Positions 33,560-43,689 of a stretch of 64,000 bases of DNA are shown here, one piece after another. The stretch spans positions 372,001-436,000 of the forward strand of contig NC_077225.1 of the NCBI RefSeq assembly GCF_024763615.1. Direction: 5' to 3'. A program made the translations under genes and the position numbers. The notes under the pieces were generated by a model. That model saw nothing but the letters and a program-made list of their open reading frames with translations, did not search any database and was not told where the DNA came from. Position 1 is the first letter of the stretch; each line of letters begins with the position of its first letter. Source of the DNA: Phlebotomus papatasi (lineage: Eukaryota > Arthropoda > Insecta > Diptera > Psychodidae).

Positions 33560-36500
33560 ATGAACATTGAGAGGACTATTGATCTTCAGATCAATATTAT
33601 TGATTCTATTAAGAAGCTTGGGGAAAATTTCACTAAAGATGGACCTACAAGACGAAAGAAAAAAGGTCCATCATACCACAATGAGAGATTAAGCACTCTT
33701 GAAGATCTTTTTTCTCAATTAAAGAAAAATGATGATGAGCTTCGTTCATGTCTATATGATGACCACGAATACATTTCTAACAATGTATTTGCGACAGCCG
33801 AAGAACAATATACTAAAGTGAAAAACATAATTGAAAAAGCCAAAATCAGCGATTTCTTGGCGATAACTCCAAGTGAGCATTCCAAGCCACTAACACCTCC
33901 AACACACACGACACATGAGACTTTTCCGTGGAACACCCAAGACACCGACAACAATGCTACACATGGGCATCGAGCTTCCACTTCAAATGATGCAGCCGAT
34001 CACACTGCACCTACCACAAATATCAACAATACCGACCAAAGTAGGGACTCCAACCTATCGGATCATAACCCGAACAACCGCTCTCTATCAGACAGATTGA
34101 GAGATATCCTCCAAGTCTCTAACAACAATGATGAAACGATCTCCAACATTATCGATCCACGCCCAAGTAACCTACCAAAGCTCCCGCCAATTAAAGTGAC
34201 AAAATTTTCCGGTCATGAGGAAGATTGGCAAGCTTTTATAGAATTATTCAACAGTGTATTCCACAACAACCCATACTTGAGTGGGGTCCAAAAAATGCAG
34301 TACCTTTTCTCATACCTTGATGAGCAACCGAAGCAACTGGTTTCTCATTTAACTCTAACGAACGACAATTACGAGAGTGCAATGGACATCCTAAAGGAGC
34401 GTTATGAAAATCGTCGTCAGATGGTCAGCACATACGTCAACTACATTGTGAAATACAAAAAGCTATCCGGAGGATCTGCCGAAGAAATAATCAAATTCCA
34501 TGATTGCATACAAGCATGTCTGGCAGGCCTTAAAAATCTGAAGTACAACGTATCAGCGTGGGATCCAATAATAGTATCAATTGCAATGGACAAATTTGAT
34601 ACAGACACCAATAAAGCATTCGAGGAAAGTATCCTGGATGTTACTGAAGTCCCTACACTTAAGGAGCTTCTACGTTTCTTATTAAAAAGATACCGTATTC
34701 TTCGCGCATCTACCAAGGAGCAAAAATCCGCAGCCAAGGATTCCAAACAACGATCGTTTCATGTCACATCAGACAACACACAAAGCTGTTCCAAATGTAA
34801 AAAGGGACATCCACTAACTAAATGCGAAGAATTCAAAAAACTCAATCCCTTCGAACGAAAACAACACGCCAAGGAACATAACATATGTTTCAACTGCCTG
34901 TCTCACACCAAGGATAGTGAGTGCAGGAGTACCAAAACATGCTTCACATGTCGACAGAAGCACCACACTCTCTTGCACTTCGACAAGAAGACGCCAACCA
35001 AGAGCAAGAATCTACATGCTCAAAGTTCCTCTACCCAAGATGCATCAGTAGAGGAAGAAGACGAACCACTCGCTATGTATGCTGCTACCAGTTCAATTAT
35101 TCTTCCAACGGCCGTAATCAAGATACAAGATAAACATGGACTGTGGCAGACATTCAGAGCTTTGTTAGATACTGGATCGAGCGATACATTCATTTCTGAG
35201 AATGCCGCACAAAGCCTTAAACTACCCAGGCAAAAAGTTGCCACCAACATTAAAGGGATTGGAGAAATGAGTGCAGGAACATGTAAAAGCACTCTTGGAA
35301 TCACACTTGCTCCTAGATTCCAAACAAACCAACGTTGGCACACTACAGCCCTTGTGATGCCAAAATTATCATCTTTTCTACCAACGAAACCACTCCACAC
35401 TAGCTTCAACTTACACAAAACAGAAAAGTTGACTCTAGCAGATCCAAAATTCAACACACCCGGCAGGGTAGACATCATCCTTGGAGCCAACATTTACGCT
35501 CAAATTATTAAAAAAGAAATCAAACGGGACAAGGACGGACTTGTTGCACAAAATACTGAACTGGGTTGGATTATACTCGGAAGATCCAATCAAACTACCA
35601 CCTCCAAAGACACTGTGAGTATGATCTCACTCGCAGAAATTGACCAAAACTTACGAACCTTCTGGGAAATGGACGTCGGGACCAATGAAGTCCAAGAACA
35701 GGAGGAAGAATGTGAAGAATATTACAAAGACACCCATCTCAGACAAAAAGATGGACGTTACCAGGTTCGTTTACCATTCAAAAGCGAACTAACTCTATCA
35801 CTGGGGGATTCCAGAAGGCAAGCTTTAGCCCGATTCCTGTCAATGGAAAAGAAGTTTGCTCAAAATTCTGCATTAAAAACAGAATACGTTACATTCATGA
35901 ATGAATATCAGGCCTTGGGCCATATGTCACACGTAAAAAACTACTCAGGACCAATAGAGAATGTTTTTTATCTTCCACACCATGCGGTATTCAAGACCGA
36001 GAGTACCACAACCAAAACCAGGGTCGTCTTTGACGCCTCTTGCCGAACATCATCAGGAGTTTCGCTTAATAACATGTTGCATGCAGGTCCTAAATTACAA
36101 CAAGACCTTCCAGACATATTAACAAGATGGAGAAAATACTCCATAGTCTACACTGCGGACATTGAGAAAATGTTCCGTCAAATCCAATTGCATGAGGAGG
36201 ACCGTGACTTCCATCGCATACTTTGGAGAGAAAACCCACGGGAGCCCATTCAGGAGTACCAGCTAAACACAGTTACATATGGTACGGCTCCAGCCACATT
36301 TCTCTCAGTGAGAACTTTACAACAGCTTGCCAAAGACGAAGGACATCAGTATCCAAAGGCAGCAAAGGTTCTCATGGAAGATTTTTACGTTGATGATATG
36401 TTAACGGGTGCACACACAATCGAAGAAGCTCGAATGCTATATAAAGAAATCCAAGACTTAATGGCATTGGGGAAATTTAACTTGAGAAAATGGACGAGTA

Positions 36501-39500
36501 ATTCTCGAGAACTCATAGAAGAAATACCTGAAGATCTAAGAGAAAAAGGTATCATTAACCTGAAGGAAGACGAAACCATCAAACCTTTAGGCGTACATTG
36601 GAGCCCCGTTAAAGACCAATTTCAATTCACAATAACTATGCGAAGGAATGAAGTGCTCACCAAGCGCGGTATAGTCTCCGAGATTGCATCAATATTCGAT
36701 CCAACGGGCTGGCTAGCACCAGTCATTCTTCAAGCAAAAATGATCATGCAAATGATATGGAAGGAAAATATTGGTTGGGATGACCAACCTTCCAAGGCAA
36801 TTATCGACCTTTGGAAACGATTCAAGAAAGAGATACCTATCATTGAAGAACTCACAATTCCAAGATGGACTGGTTACACTCCAGAAGCCAAAGTGGAAAT
36901 ACATGGATTTTCGGATGCCTCCGAGAAAGCCTACGCCGCGTGCATTTACATCAGAGTAACAAATGGTAAACAAACCATTGTTCGCCTTCTCACAGCCAAA
37001 ACACGTGTGGTTCCATTAAAAGGAAAAATCACACTCCCAAGACTAGAACTCTGTGGTGCCGTATTACTCTCCCAATTGATGAAAAGAACTATCCACACCC
37101 TCGACATTCAAGTAGATGCTATTTATGCTTGGTGTGATAGCGATATTACATTGGCATGGATAGGCAAAGATCCATCTACATGGAAGACTTATGTGGCAAA
37201 TAGAGTAATGAAGATTCAGAACAATTTGCCAAAAGACTGCTGGAACCATGTCTCATCCGAAGATAACCCAGCCGACATCGCTTCTCGTGGAATCAGAGCC
37301 ACAGATTTACGGAAGCATCCCCTTTGGTGGGCGGGCCCAACCTGGCTACGCCATCCCCATCACACTTGGCCAATAAATAACAGAAACGAACATATTATTG
37401 AGGTCGAGAAAGCTTTATTAGAAGCTACCAACAGCTTATTTTCGTTATCCATGTTCCACAGTGAAGAAGATGTGGAAGAAGCCATGACTTCTATTGCGGA
37501 GCCACCTGACGAAAGAAACATCTTTCTCAATAGATACTCATCATTCAATAGAATGATCCGGGTCACAGCTTTCTGTTTACGATTCAAACGGAACTTGCAA
37601 AGGAAAATTGACAATCGCAAAAACGGAGCAATTAGCGAAGAACAATCTATTGGCAGACTGACAACCTCCGAATTACAGGATGCCAAATTTCACATCATCA
37701 AGATGATCCAACAAGAATACTTTGCAGAAGAAATCAATCTACTCCAGAAACACAAGCCTCTACCAGCTAAAAGCCAGCTGAAAGATCTTCACCCTTTCCT
37801 TGAAGACGATATACTGAGAGTTGGAGGACGGATTCAAAATTCATTACTTCCCAAAGCAGCAAGAAACCCGATAATTCTTCCCAAATGCCACACCACGGAC
37901 ATTCTTATCATGGAGGTCCACAAGCAAATGCTACATGGAGGTGAACAACTCACCTTAAATCGACTGAGAATGGAATACTGGATTCTCAAGGGAAGAAACT
38001 ACGTCAAGAAGATTCTCAGAAGTTGCATCACGTGCACCAGACATGCTCAGATCACAGCAAAACAACTCATGGGAAATCTTCCTGAAACCAGAGTCACCCC
38101 AGCACCACCTTTCAGCAAATGTGGGGTAGACTATGCCGGCCCTATCCTTACCAGAAGAAACAAGGGTCGAGGCAATATGAACGAAAAATCCTATATTGCC
38201 ATCTTTGTCTGCTTAGCTACCAAAGCAATTCATATTGAAGCCGTCTCCGATTTATCTACTGAAGCCTTCCTGGCTGCTTTACGCCGATTTATGGGGCGTA
38301 GAGGAAAACCAAGCTTAATCCTAAGCGACAACGGAACCAACTTTGTTGGTGCCAAGCGAGTGCTTGACAAGGAAACAGCACGAGCTATCCGAGACGCATC
38401 AGAAAATGCTGCAACACAAGTAACTCAACAGGGAATTGAATGGAAATTCATTCCACCAGGTGCCCCTCACTTTGGAGGTATCTGGGAAGCAGCGGTGAAG
38501 TCTATAAAATACCATCTCATCAGAGTCGTTGGAGAGAATAAACTTACCTTTGAAGAACTTACCACTGTACTCGCACAAGTGGAAGCATGCGTCAACTCAA
38601 GACCATTGTGTGCTCTATCGAATGATCCAGATGATATAGATGCATTAACTCCTGGGCATTTTTTAATTGGAAGACCCATTGAGAGTCCACCTCAACCTGA
38701 GATTACAGACGAGGCTCCAACAAATATATGGAGACAAATTACACGTCTTCATCAACAAATCTGGAAAAGATGGTCACATGAGTACTTAACAACTCTCCAA
38801 CGTAGAACTAAATGGCGTGATGAGAAACACAATCCCAGAGTCGGAGAACTTGTGATCCTGCGAGAGGACAATAATCCACCTCTTAAATGGCCTTTAGCAA
38901 GGATTATTGAACTCCATCCAGGGAGTGACGGTTTAACTCGCGTTGCCTCAATACGACTAAAAGGCAACAAAATCAAGAAAGCACCAATTCATAAACTGAT
39001 TGAATTACCCGTTCCTACATCTGAAGGAAATGAAGCTGAAGACCATCAAACTACTACCCTTCCACACCTCCCTATCACAAGGGGCGAGCCAACACAAAAC
39101 GAAGTCACTAATCACGACACTAATTCTCAAACAGAAGATGATCAATCATCGATGTCTCAAACGATAGTTCCAGCCCGTCGCCCAGTGACTCGATCTTTGA
39201 CAAAAACTGCATTGCTTACTTTAATGCACGTTTTCTTAATGTTTACGATGGTATTTGGTAGTAATTACACTCTGAAACAGCCTGACCCTGGACTCTACAT
39301 AGAGAAATTAGGGATGGTTCACTTGAGTCGAGGAAAACTCAGAATGGACATTCAGCTACCACAAAAGAGTTTCTTGGAAGACAAAACAAATATATCTTCA
39401 GTCTTTAACAAAACCAATACTCTTTGTAAAGAGACTCTAACTCTTTCCGCTGAAAGTCACTGTGGGATGCTGATCCATCATCTCCAACACGAAAGAGATC

Positions 39501-41140
39501 ACTTATTCAATCAGCTTGAAGAAATTGGAATCTTAGGACAATCCGTCCAACCTCTCAAGAGAAGGGTAAAGAGAGGACTCTTCGGAAAAATCATCGATTT
39601 CTTCCTCGGAAATGATGAAAATGAATTATATACAAGCTTGGATTCATTAGGGCATAACCACAATGCCTTATTACAAACTATGAATCAACAGACTTTGTTA
39701 CTGAACACTCGAATCAGCCAATCGAACACGATTACAGAACAGAAATTAAGGATGTTCAGTGATAGAGCGCAGAAACTCACTCAAGTAATTGATGAGATGA
39801 AACCGTGGAATATAAGAACAGACCACAATAAATTGGAAATACACATGATGGCAGCATATCTAGGAGCACTAAACTATCTAGAAGAGCTGAAAGAAAAGTA
39901 TACAACAATTCGACAAGTATTATTAGATAGAGGAAATGCTGCAGAACTTGTTTCCCAAGTCCAAATTCAGGAGAAAATCACCTCAGTTCACCAAAAACTT
40001 GATGCCAGCCTGATGATATCCAATCAGTTGCCTGAAACAGTGGAATTTAGGATATCAAATGAAAGTATTGAGGTACAAGTTTACTTCCAAATCATTGAAT
40101 CACAGCCATATGAGTTGATTCACATTACTGCAATTCCTCAACACTTATATAATAATACGTTTCTTATACAAGACATCAAAACACCCCTGGTCGGAGTAGA
40201 TTATCATAACCAGAAGTACTTTGTGATGAAAGAAACAGATTTGAATAACTGCAAGAAGATGTATCAGAACACTCGAGTGTGCACGGTAGATGTCATCTAC
40301 AATTTTCCTAATCATCCCTCCTGCACCATAGATGAGATATTTAATCGACACGGAGGTATGATTTGTACACATAGAAAGGTTCAGATTAAGAATGTAGTCT
40401 GGAGAAGATTGATTGCTGAGAACTCATGGTTGTTTATGGCCGAAAATATAACAATGTCGTCAGTTATCTGCAGTGGCTATAGACAAGAATTACTACTGAA
40501 TAAAACTGGTATTCTTCATGTCAAAAAGGATTGCTTCGTAAGAACTCAACAACTCACTCTGCGGTCCGACGTCGCATTACACTTACAAGTTGATGACATT
40601 TTTATTCGCAACATAATCATTCCAGAAGATGACAACGAAGAATGGACAACTGAAAAACCAATACTCTTGGAAACAACTGCAATCATCAAACCATCCGAAG
40701 ACATTTTTGGTAAAGCTTCTGCACCTGTTCCAACGGTAGTTGCCATGGAAGTAGCTCCCGCTTCAAAACACCTTCCATATACAATCGGAGGAACACTTAC
40801 AAGCATCATCATTATCATCGTACTTTGGAAAACCAGAGCATGGTGGATGACCTTCTTCAACAAACTTTTGTGTACTGCAACAAACCAGTCACAAACTCAG
40901 TCACCAGAAGTAGTCCAAAGAACGCCTGATCAGAACCCTCCTCTCGCTCAGAGATTGCAGGACATTCTGAGTCCGACTAGATGTTCTCCGAATGACACCA
41001 ATCAAGAAACACCTATTGCATCAAGACGGGAAATTTATGGAATGGTACAACCCTCAACCAAACCAAACTCACGTCGAAGAACACAGCCTCCAGCAGGCCC
41101 TAACATCTTCAGGCCGCGGCCCCCAGTATGTTCAAGATGA
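33560..41140 (+). CDS. BEL-2 gag-pol-env polyprotein, 2526 aa
   Basis: The ATG at 33560 has a good context (CACCATGA). Domains in order are: gag core, DUF1759-like, ~207-380; zinc-knuckle region (CSKCKKGHPLTKC ~409, then CFNCLSH and CFTCRQKHH ~448-475); protease with LLDTGSSDTFIS ~535; reverse transcriptase ~800-990 with YVDD ~942; RNase H with GFSDAS ~1114, WCDSDI ~1191 and NPADIASRG ~1235; integrase zinc segment ~1453-1495; and integrase core D ~1523, D ~1588 (LSDNGTNF), E ~1641. DUF5641 follows at ~1724-1820. An envelope part begins ~1882 with a hydrophobic signal-like segment (LMHVFLMFTMVFG). It has a furin-type site RRVKR before GLFGKIIDFFLG (~2001), several N-glycosylation sites, a membrane span ~2407-2430 and a ~95-residue tail. 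The stop lies 12 bases inside the 3' LTR. Every catalytic residue is present. How env is released (cleavage or a spliced mRNA) is unknown. Confidence 0.93.
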   Translation: MNIERTIDLQINIIDSIKKLGENFTKDGPTRRKKKGPSYHNERLSTLEDLFSQLKKNDDELRSCLYDDHEYISNNVFATAEEQYTKVKNIIEKAKISDFLAITPSEHSKPLTPPTHTTHETFPWNTQDTDNNATHGHRASTSNDAADHTAPTTNINNTDQSRDSNLSDHNPNNRSLSDRLRDILQVSNNNDETISNIIDPRPSNLPKLPPIKVTKFSGHEEDWQAFIELFNSVFHNNPYLSGVQKMQYLFSYLDEQPKQLVSHLTLTNDNYESAMDILKERYENRRQMVSTYVNYIVKYKKLSGGSAEEIIKFHDCIQACLAGLKNLKYNVSAWDPIIVSIAMDKFDTDTNKAFEESILDVTEVPTLKELLRFLLKRYRILRASTKEQKSAAKDSKQRSFHVTSDNTQSCSKCKKGHPLTKCEEFKKLNPFERKQHAKEHNICFNCLSHTKDSECRSTKTCFTCRQKHHTLLHFDKKTPTKSKNLHAQSSSTQDASVEEEDEPLAMYAATSSIILPTAVIKIQDKHGLWQTFRALLDTGSSDTFISENAAQSLKLPRQKVATNIKGIGEMSAGTCKSTLGITLAPRFQTNQRWHTTALVMPKLSSFLPTKPLHTSFNLHKTEKLTLADPKFNTPGRVDIILGANIYAQIIKKEIKRDKDGLVAQNTELGWIILGRSNQTTTSKDTVSMISLAEIDQNLRTFWEMDVGTNEVQEQEEECEEYYKDTHLRQKDGRYQVRLPFKSELTLSLGDSRRQALARFLSMEKKFAQNSALKTEYVTFMNEYQALGHMSHVKNYSGPIENVFYLPHHAVFKTESTTTKTRVVFDASCRTSSGVSLNNMLHAGPKLQQDLPDILTRWRKYSIVYTADIEKMFRQIQLHEEDRDFHRILWRENPREPIQEYQLNTVTYGTAPATFLSVRTLQQLAKDEGHQYPKAAKVLMEDFYVDDMLTGAHTIEEARMLYKEIQDLMALGKFNLRKWTSNSRELIEEIPEDLREKGIINLKEDETIKPLGVHWSPVKDQFQFTITMRRNEVLTKRGIVSEIASIFDPTGWLAPVILQAKMIMQMIWKENIGWDDQPSKAIIDLWKRFKKEIPIIEELTIPRWTGYTPEAKVEIHGFSDASEKAYAACIYIRVTNGKQTIVRLLTAKTRVVPLKGKITLPRLELCGAVLLSQLMKRTIHTLDIQVDAIYAWCDSDITLAWIGKDPSTWKTYVANRVMKIQNNLPKDCWNHVSSEDNPADIASRGIRATDLRKHPLWWAGPTWLRHPHHTWPINNRNEHIIEVEKALLEATNSLFSLSMFHSEEDVEEAMTSIAEPPDERNIFLNRYSSFNRMIRVTAFCLRFKRNLQRKIDNRKNGAISEEQSIGRLTTSELQDAKFHIIKMIQQEYFAEEINLLQKHKPLPAKSQLKDLHPFLEDDILRVGGRIQNSLLPKAARNPIILPKCHTTDILIMEVHKQMLHGGEQLTLNRLRMEYWILKGRNYVKKILRSCITCTRHAQITAKQLMGNLPETRVTPAPPFSKCGVDYAGPILTRRNKGRGNMNEKSYIAIFVCLATKAIHIEAVSDLSTEAFLAALRRFMGRRGKPSLILSDNGTNFVGAKRVLDKETARAIRDASENAATQVTQQGIEWKFIPPGAPHFGGIWEAAVKSIKYHLIRVVGENKLTFEELTTVLAQVEACVNSRPLCALSNDPDDIDALTPGHFLIGRPIESPPQPEITDEAPTNIWRQITRLHQQIWKRWSHEYLTTLQRRTKWRDEKHNPRVGELVILREDNNPPLKWPLARIIELHPGSDGLTRVASIRLKGNKIKKAPIHKLIELPVPTSEGNEAEDHQTTTLPHLPITRGEPTQNEVTNHDTNSQTEDDQSSMSQTIVPARRPVTRSLTKTALLTLMHVFLMFTMVFGSNYTLKQPDPGLYIEKLGMVHLSRGKLRMDIQLPQKSFLEDKTNISSVFNKTNTLCKETLTLSAESHCGMLIHHLQHERDHLFNQLEEIGILGQSVQPLKRRVKRGLFGKIIDFFLGNDENELYTSLDSLGHNHNALLQTMNQQTLLLNTRISQSNTITEQKLRMFSDRAQKLTQVIDEMKPWNIRTDHNKLEIHMMAAYLGALNYLEELKEKYTTIRQVLLDRGNAAELVSQVQIQEKITSVHQKLDASLMISNQLPETVEFRISNESIEVQVYFQIIESQPYELIHITAIPQHLYNNTFLIQDIKTPLVGVDYHNQKYFVMKETDLNNCKKMYQNTRVCTVDVIYNFPNHPSCTIDEIFNRHGGMICTHRKVQIKNVVWRRLIAENSWLFMAENITMSSVICSGYRQELLLNKTGILHVKKDCFVRTQQLTLRSDVALHLQVDDIFIRNIIIPEDDNEEWTTEKPILLETTAIIKPSEDIFGKASAPVPTVVAMEVAPASKHLPYTIGGTLTSIIIIIVLWKTRAWWMTFFNKLLCTATNQSQTQSPEVVQRTPDQNPPLAQRLQDILSPTRCSPNDTNQETPIASRREIYGMVQPSTKPNSRRRTQPPAGPNIFRPRPPVCSR

Positions 41141-42633
41141 ACATGCACCTTCAATTACTATTAAATTAGTGAAATTTGTAACTCCCACTTTTTAGGTAGA
41201 TAAGACCGAAAAATCAAATTTAATATATTTTAGGGTACTTTAGAGATATTAAATTACTAGTATTGATATGTAAGAATCCTTTATTCCTTGCAAGGATACT
41301 AAAATTTTCACTTTAAACTTTTTTATATTTTGGCCTATTCGAAGACGAAAATTCTAATAACACGCAAAAGGTAACCTATGCTTTTTGAGGATATGAAATA
41401 TCATGAAAGGATTTAAGGACTCTTACCAACTTTTTAGAGATACAAACTAATAGTCAAGTACGATTTTACATCTTAAAGCATTATAGTTTAGCCAAAAACT
41501 AGGGGATAGTTTGAGCCAATTTTATACCAAAAATTCATAAAAGTGACAATTTTTATGGGCTAATTTCTAAGACTTTCCTTAATATTTTATATATTTAAAC
41601 TATACCAACTAATTTTTGGGTCCTTTAATTACAATATTACAAGAAAAGGATCAACTTAGATAACAAAATTATAGTAAATATTTAAGTTTTTCTTTAGTCT
41701 TACGAGTCATTTCATCATAAAAACATCAAAATTAGCCTAACTTTACGAGGATATTGTAGAGAAATGGGAATATACAGTAGAAAAATAGGATAAACACACC
41801 ATTATAGAGATATTAAGGAATCCCATAAGCTAAACCTAACATCATTTGGTCCACTAGTTTACAAGAAAATAGCATTTAAAGACAAAGAAAAATCAGGTCA
41901 ATAAGACAACTGATCGGCTAAAGTCAATGACTCTAGTGCATTCACACTCTGTGTCAGCAGCGGTCAGCAAATTTTTTCTGTTACAATTAAGAATTGCACT
42001 TTTGGTAATGACGCACATAGAATTTGTCAAGTGAAAGTGGGAGAAAGTGATTTTTGTATAAAAGGGTGAAAATTTTCAATAATAAATCAGATTGCAATAT
42101 CCCAGCTATCGGAGTTTTTCTTCAGTTCAGCAGCACGAAAGTAAGTAGTGCTTATTTACAGATTGCATCTCCCATTGGCCAGAATTATCGGCAATACTCT
42201 GCCTAAAATCTATCAGCGGCCAATTGGCTCCCAACTGCCATAAGGACAACGGCTTCTCCTCAAGGAGCCTTACGATCGAGGGCAGATTTTCAAGGATATT
42301 TCTTGGGTAAATTCCTGTTGAGGAATTTATTCTCCAGAGGCATTTATTTGCCGGACTGCGAGATTAGGAAATTTATTTCCCGATCTCGAATTAAAACTCT
42401 CTCGAGGCACCCCCGGGGGTAGCCTACACAAGGGGGCATCACTGCCTTAAGCCCGGTGGCTCGAAAGAGCCGTTACTAGAGACCGTGAAAACAGCCGAGA
42501 GTCAGTCCGAAAGGAGAACGAATTCCCCAGAAATTCCCAAGAATATTCTTATCAGAGCAAGGGAATAGTCTGACCGGATTCGGACTATCCTCTTCCTCTT
42601 GCTTCGGCTCTCTAGCTGAACGGAGCCGAATCA
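41129..42633 (+). repeat. BEL-2 3' LTR
   Basis: 1505-bp partner of the 5' LTR. Its first 12 bases encode the last codons and stop of the polyprotein. AATAAA at 42081-42086 would direct polyadenylation. It ends GAATCA at 42633 and is followed by the AAATG target copy. Confidence 0.95.
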
Positions 42634-42638
42634 AAATG

Positions 42639-43275
42639 ATTAAAACAGAGAATGCAATCACAATGTGGACATCGAATGAAAGATATACTTTCACAATCAG
42701 TTTGAGTGCAGGTTTCCAAATGAATTTTTCCAAAAAAATTGGTTTGGGTCTTCGACCTTTCTAATCTTTTATAAAATTTCAATAAAAACTTTAAATAGTA
42801 GCTGATTGTAAGTACATACAGTTTTTTTTTTATTTTTCTACTAGTAAATTGATTATTTGATAAATTATGGGATGCACTTTCATCGCTTTTAAAAATTTGT
42901 TGGGGATTTTAATTCAGCACTCTAGATAAGCAATTTACACTACAATAATACTACTTAATAAAGAATAGAATTATTAATTGAAAAAAAAAGATATTAAAAG
43001 GAAAAAAAAAACAGACGGAGCCAGGGATCGAACCCACGGCACTCCCGTTGAACGCCCGGTGCGCTACCGCTGAGCCAGCGCCGCATGCAGTCCCATACGA
43101 ATTTTCTTTATTATGTACTGCGTAAGGTGTCATTTTCAACTTTGGGGAATTTTTAAAAAAAAATTAACCCGATTTCGCACTTTTTGAATATACCACGTTT
43201 AATTTGATGCCTTTATGCGTAGTTGAGCAAAGCCTCAGATTTTTCTGAATTTGATGACTCGAGTACTTCCCTTGT
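42639..43275 (-). repeat. Right arm of long palindrome
   Basis: Reverse complement of 30577-31245, best conserved from 42690 outward. BEL-2 lies between this arm and the apex. Beyond 43275 the similarity stops at GACAAGGG and unpaired element sequence continues to 43689. Confidence 0.88.
43002..43087 (-). ncRNA. tRNA-like Pol III unit in right palindrome arm
   Basis: Mirror copy of 30765-30851. Box A is at 43063-43077 and box B (GGTTCGATCC, consensus) at 43025-43034, with the T-run terminator at 43002-43011. This copy has a better box B than the left one. The two units point toward each other, so their transcripts would be sense copies of the same RNA. Confidence 0.55.
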
Positions 43276-43689
43276 CAGATGCTAATTTGACTGCCTCTAC
43301 TCCACCAAGACCCTTAAAATAGGGTTTTAAATGGAAAGTCCCACAAAATACAACAATTATTTGATATAGTTGAAGTTCAACAAATGACTACTTGGGGCAC
43401 TCCGGATGAAAAAACAAGTTAAGAAACAAAAAACCTCCCTTATCTTGGCTTCTGAGTAATCGATGAGATCATGTTCTATGGGAAAATTATAGAGAACATT
43501 CTGGTCTACATTTCACCCATATATTACTTTTGTGCCAGTTTATCCAAATCCTTGATATTTTGGTTTAAATACAAAATTTGTATAATTTCACGAATTTGAT
43601 TCAAGATAACTGAATGGCGTCTCCCAACTTCAGCTCTAAATCGAATTTGCATGCACTCCGAGTTAGCTCACGTTAAGAATCTCACCTAC

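Larger units (their letters stand above)
31312..42633 (+). mobile_element. BEL-2: young, apparently complete BEL/Pao retrovirus-like element with env
   Basis: 11322 bp, with 1505-bp LTRs at 31312-32816 and 41129-42633 and the 5-bp duplication AAATG at 31307-31311 and 42634-42638. I count about three differences between LTRs (near 31553/41371, 32006/41823 and 32663/42481). It carries a spliced leader ORF and a single 2526-codon gag-pol-env frame with no stops. It sits about 35 bp from the centre of a long palindrome. All expected cis signals (TATA, primer site, splice donor) are present, so it may be active or very recently so. Confidence 0.96.
29200..43689. mobile_element. Unclassified non-coding element, copy B, with a long palindrome
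   Basis: It starts TTAGGTGAGATTCTTAAC and ends GTTAAGAATCTCACCTAC, an inverted terminal repeat of about 17 bp. The left end is itself a hairpin. Without the inserted BEL-2 it is about 3.2 kb. The left third shows degenerate internal repeats of TCTCCGGTTCTAATT, GAAATTTTAGTATGTTGTAG and GACCCGAGCTATAAGGG. The right part is a palindrome with arms of about 0.7 kb. No open frame with a recognisable domain exists. The target duplication is unclear. Confidence 0.65.

Noticed and set aside
33715..40863. Minus-strand frames of 60-157 codons inside BEL-2
   Set aside because: Antisense shadows of the 2526-codon polyprotein.
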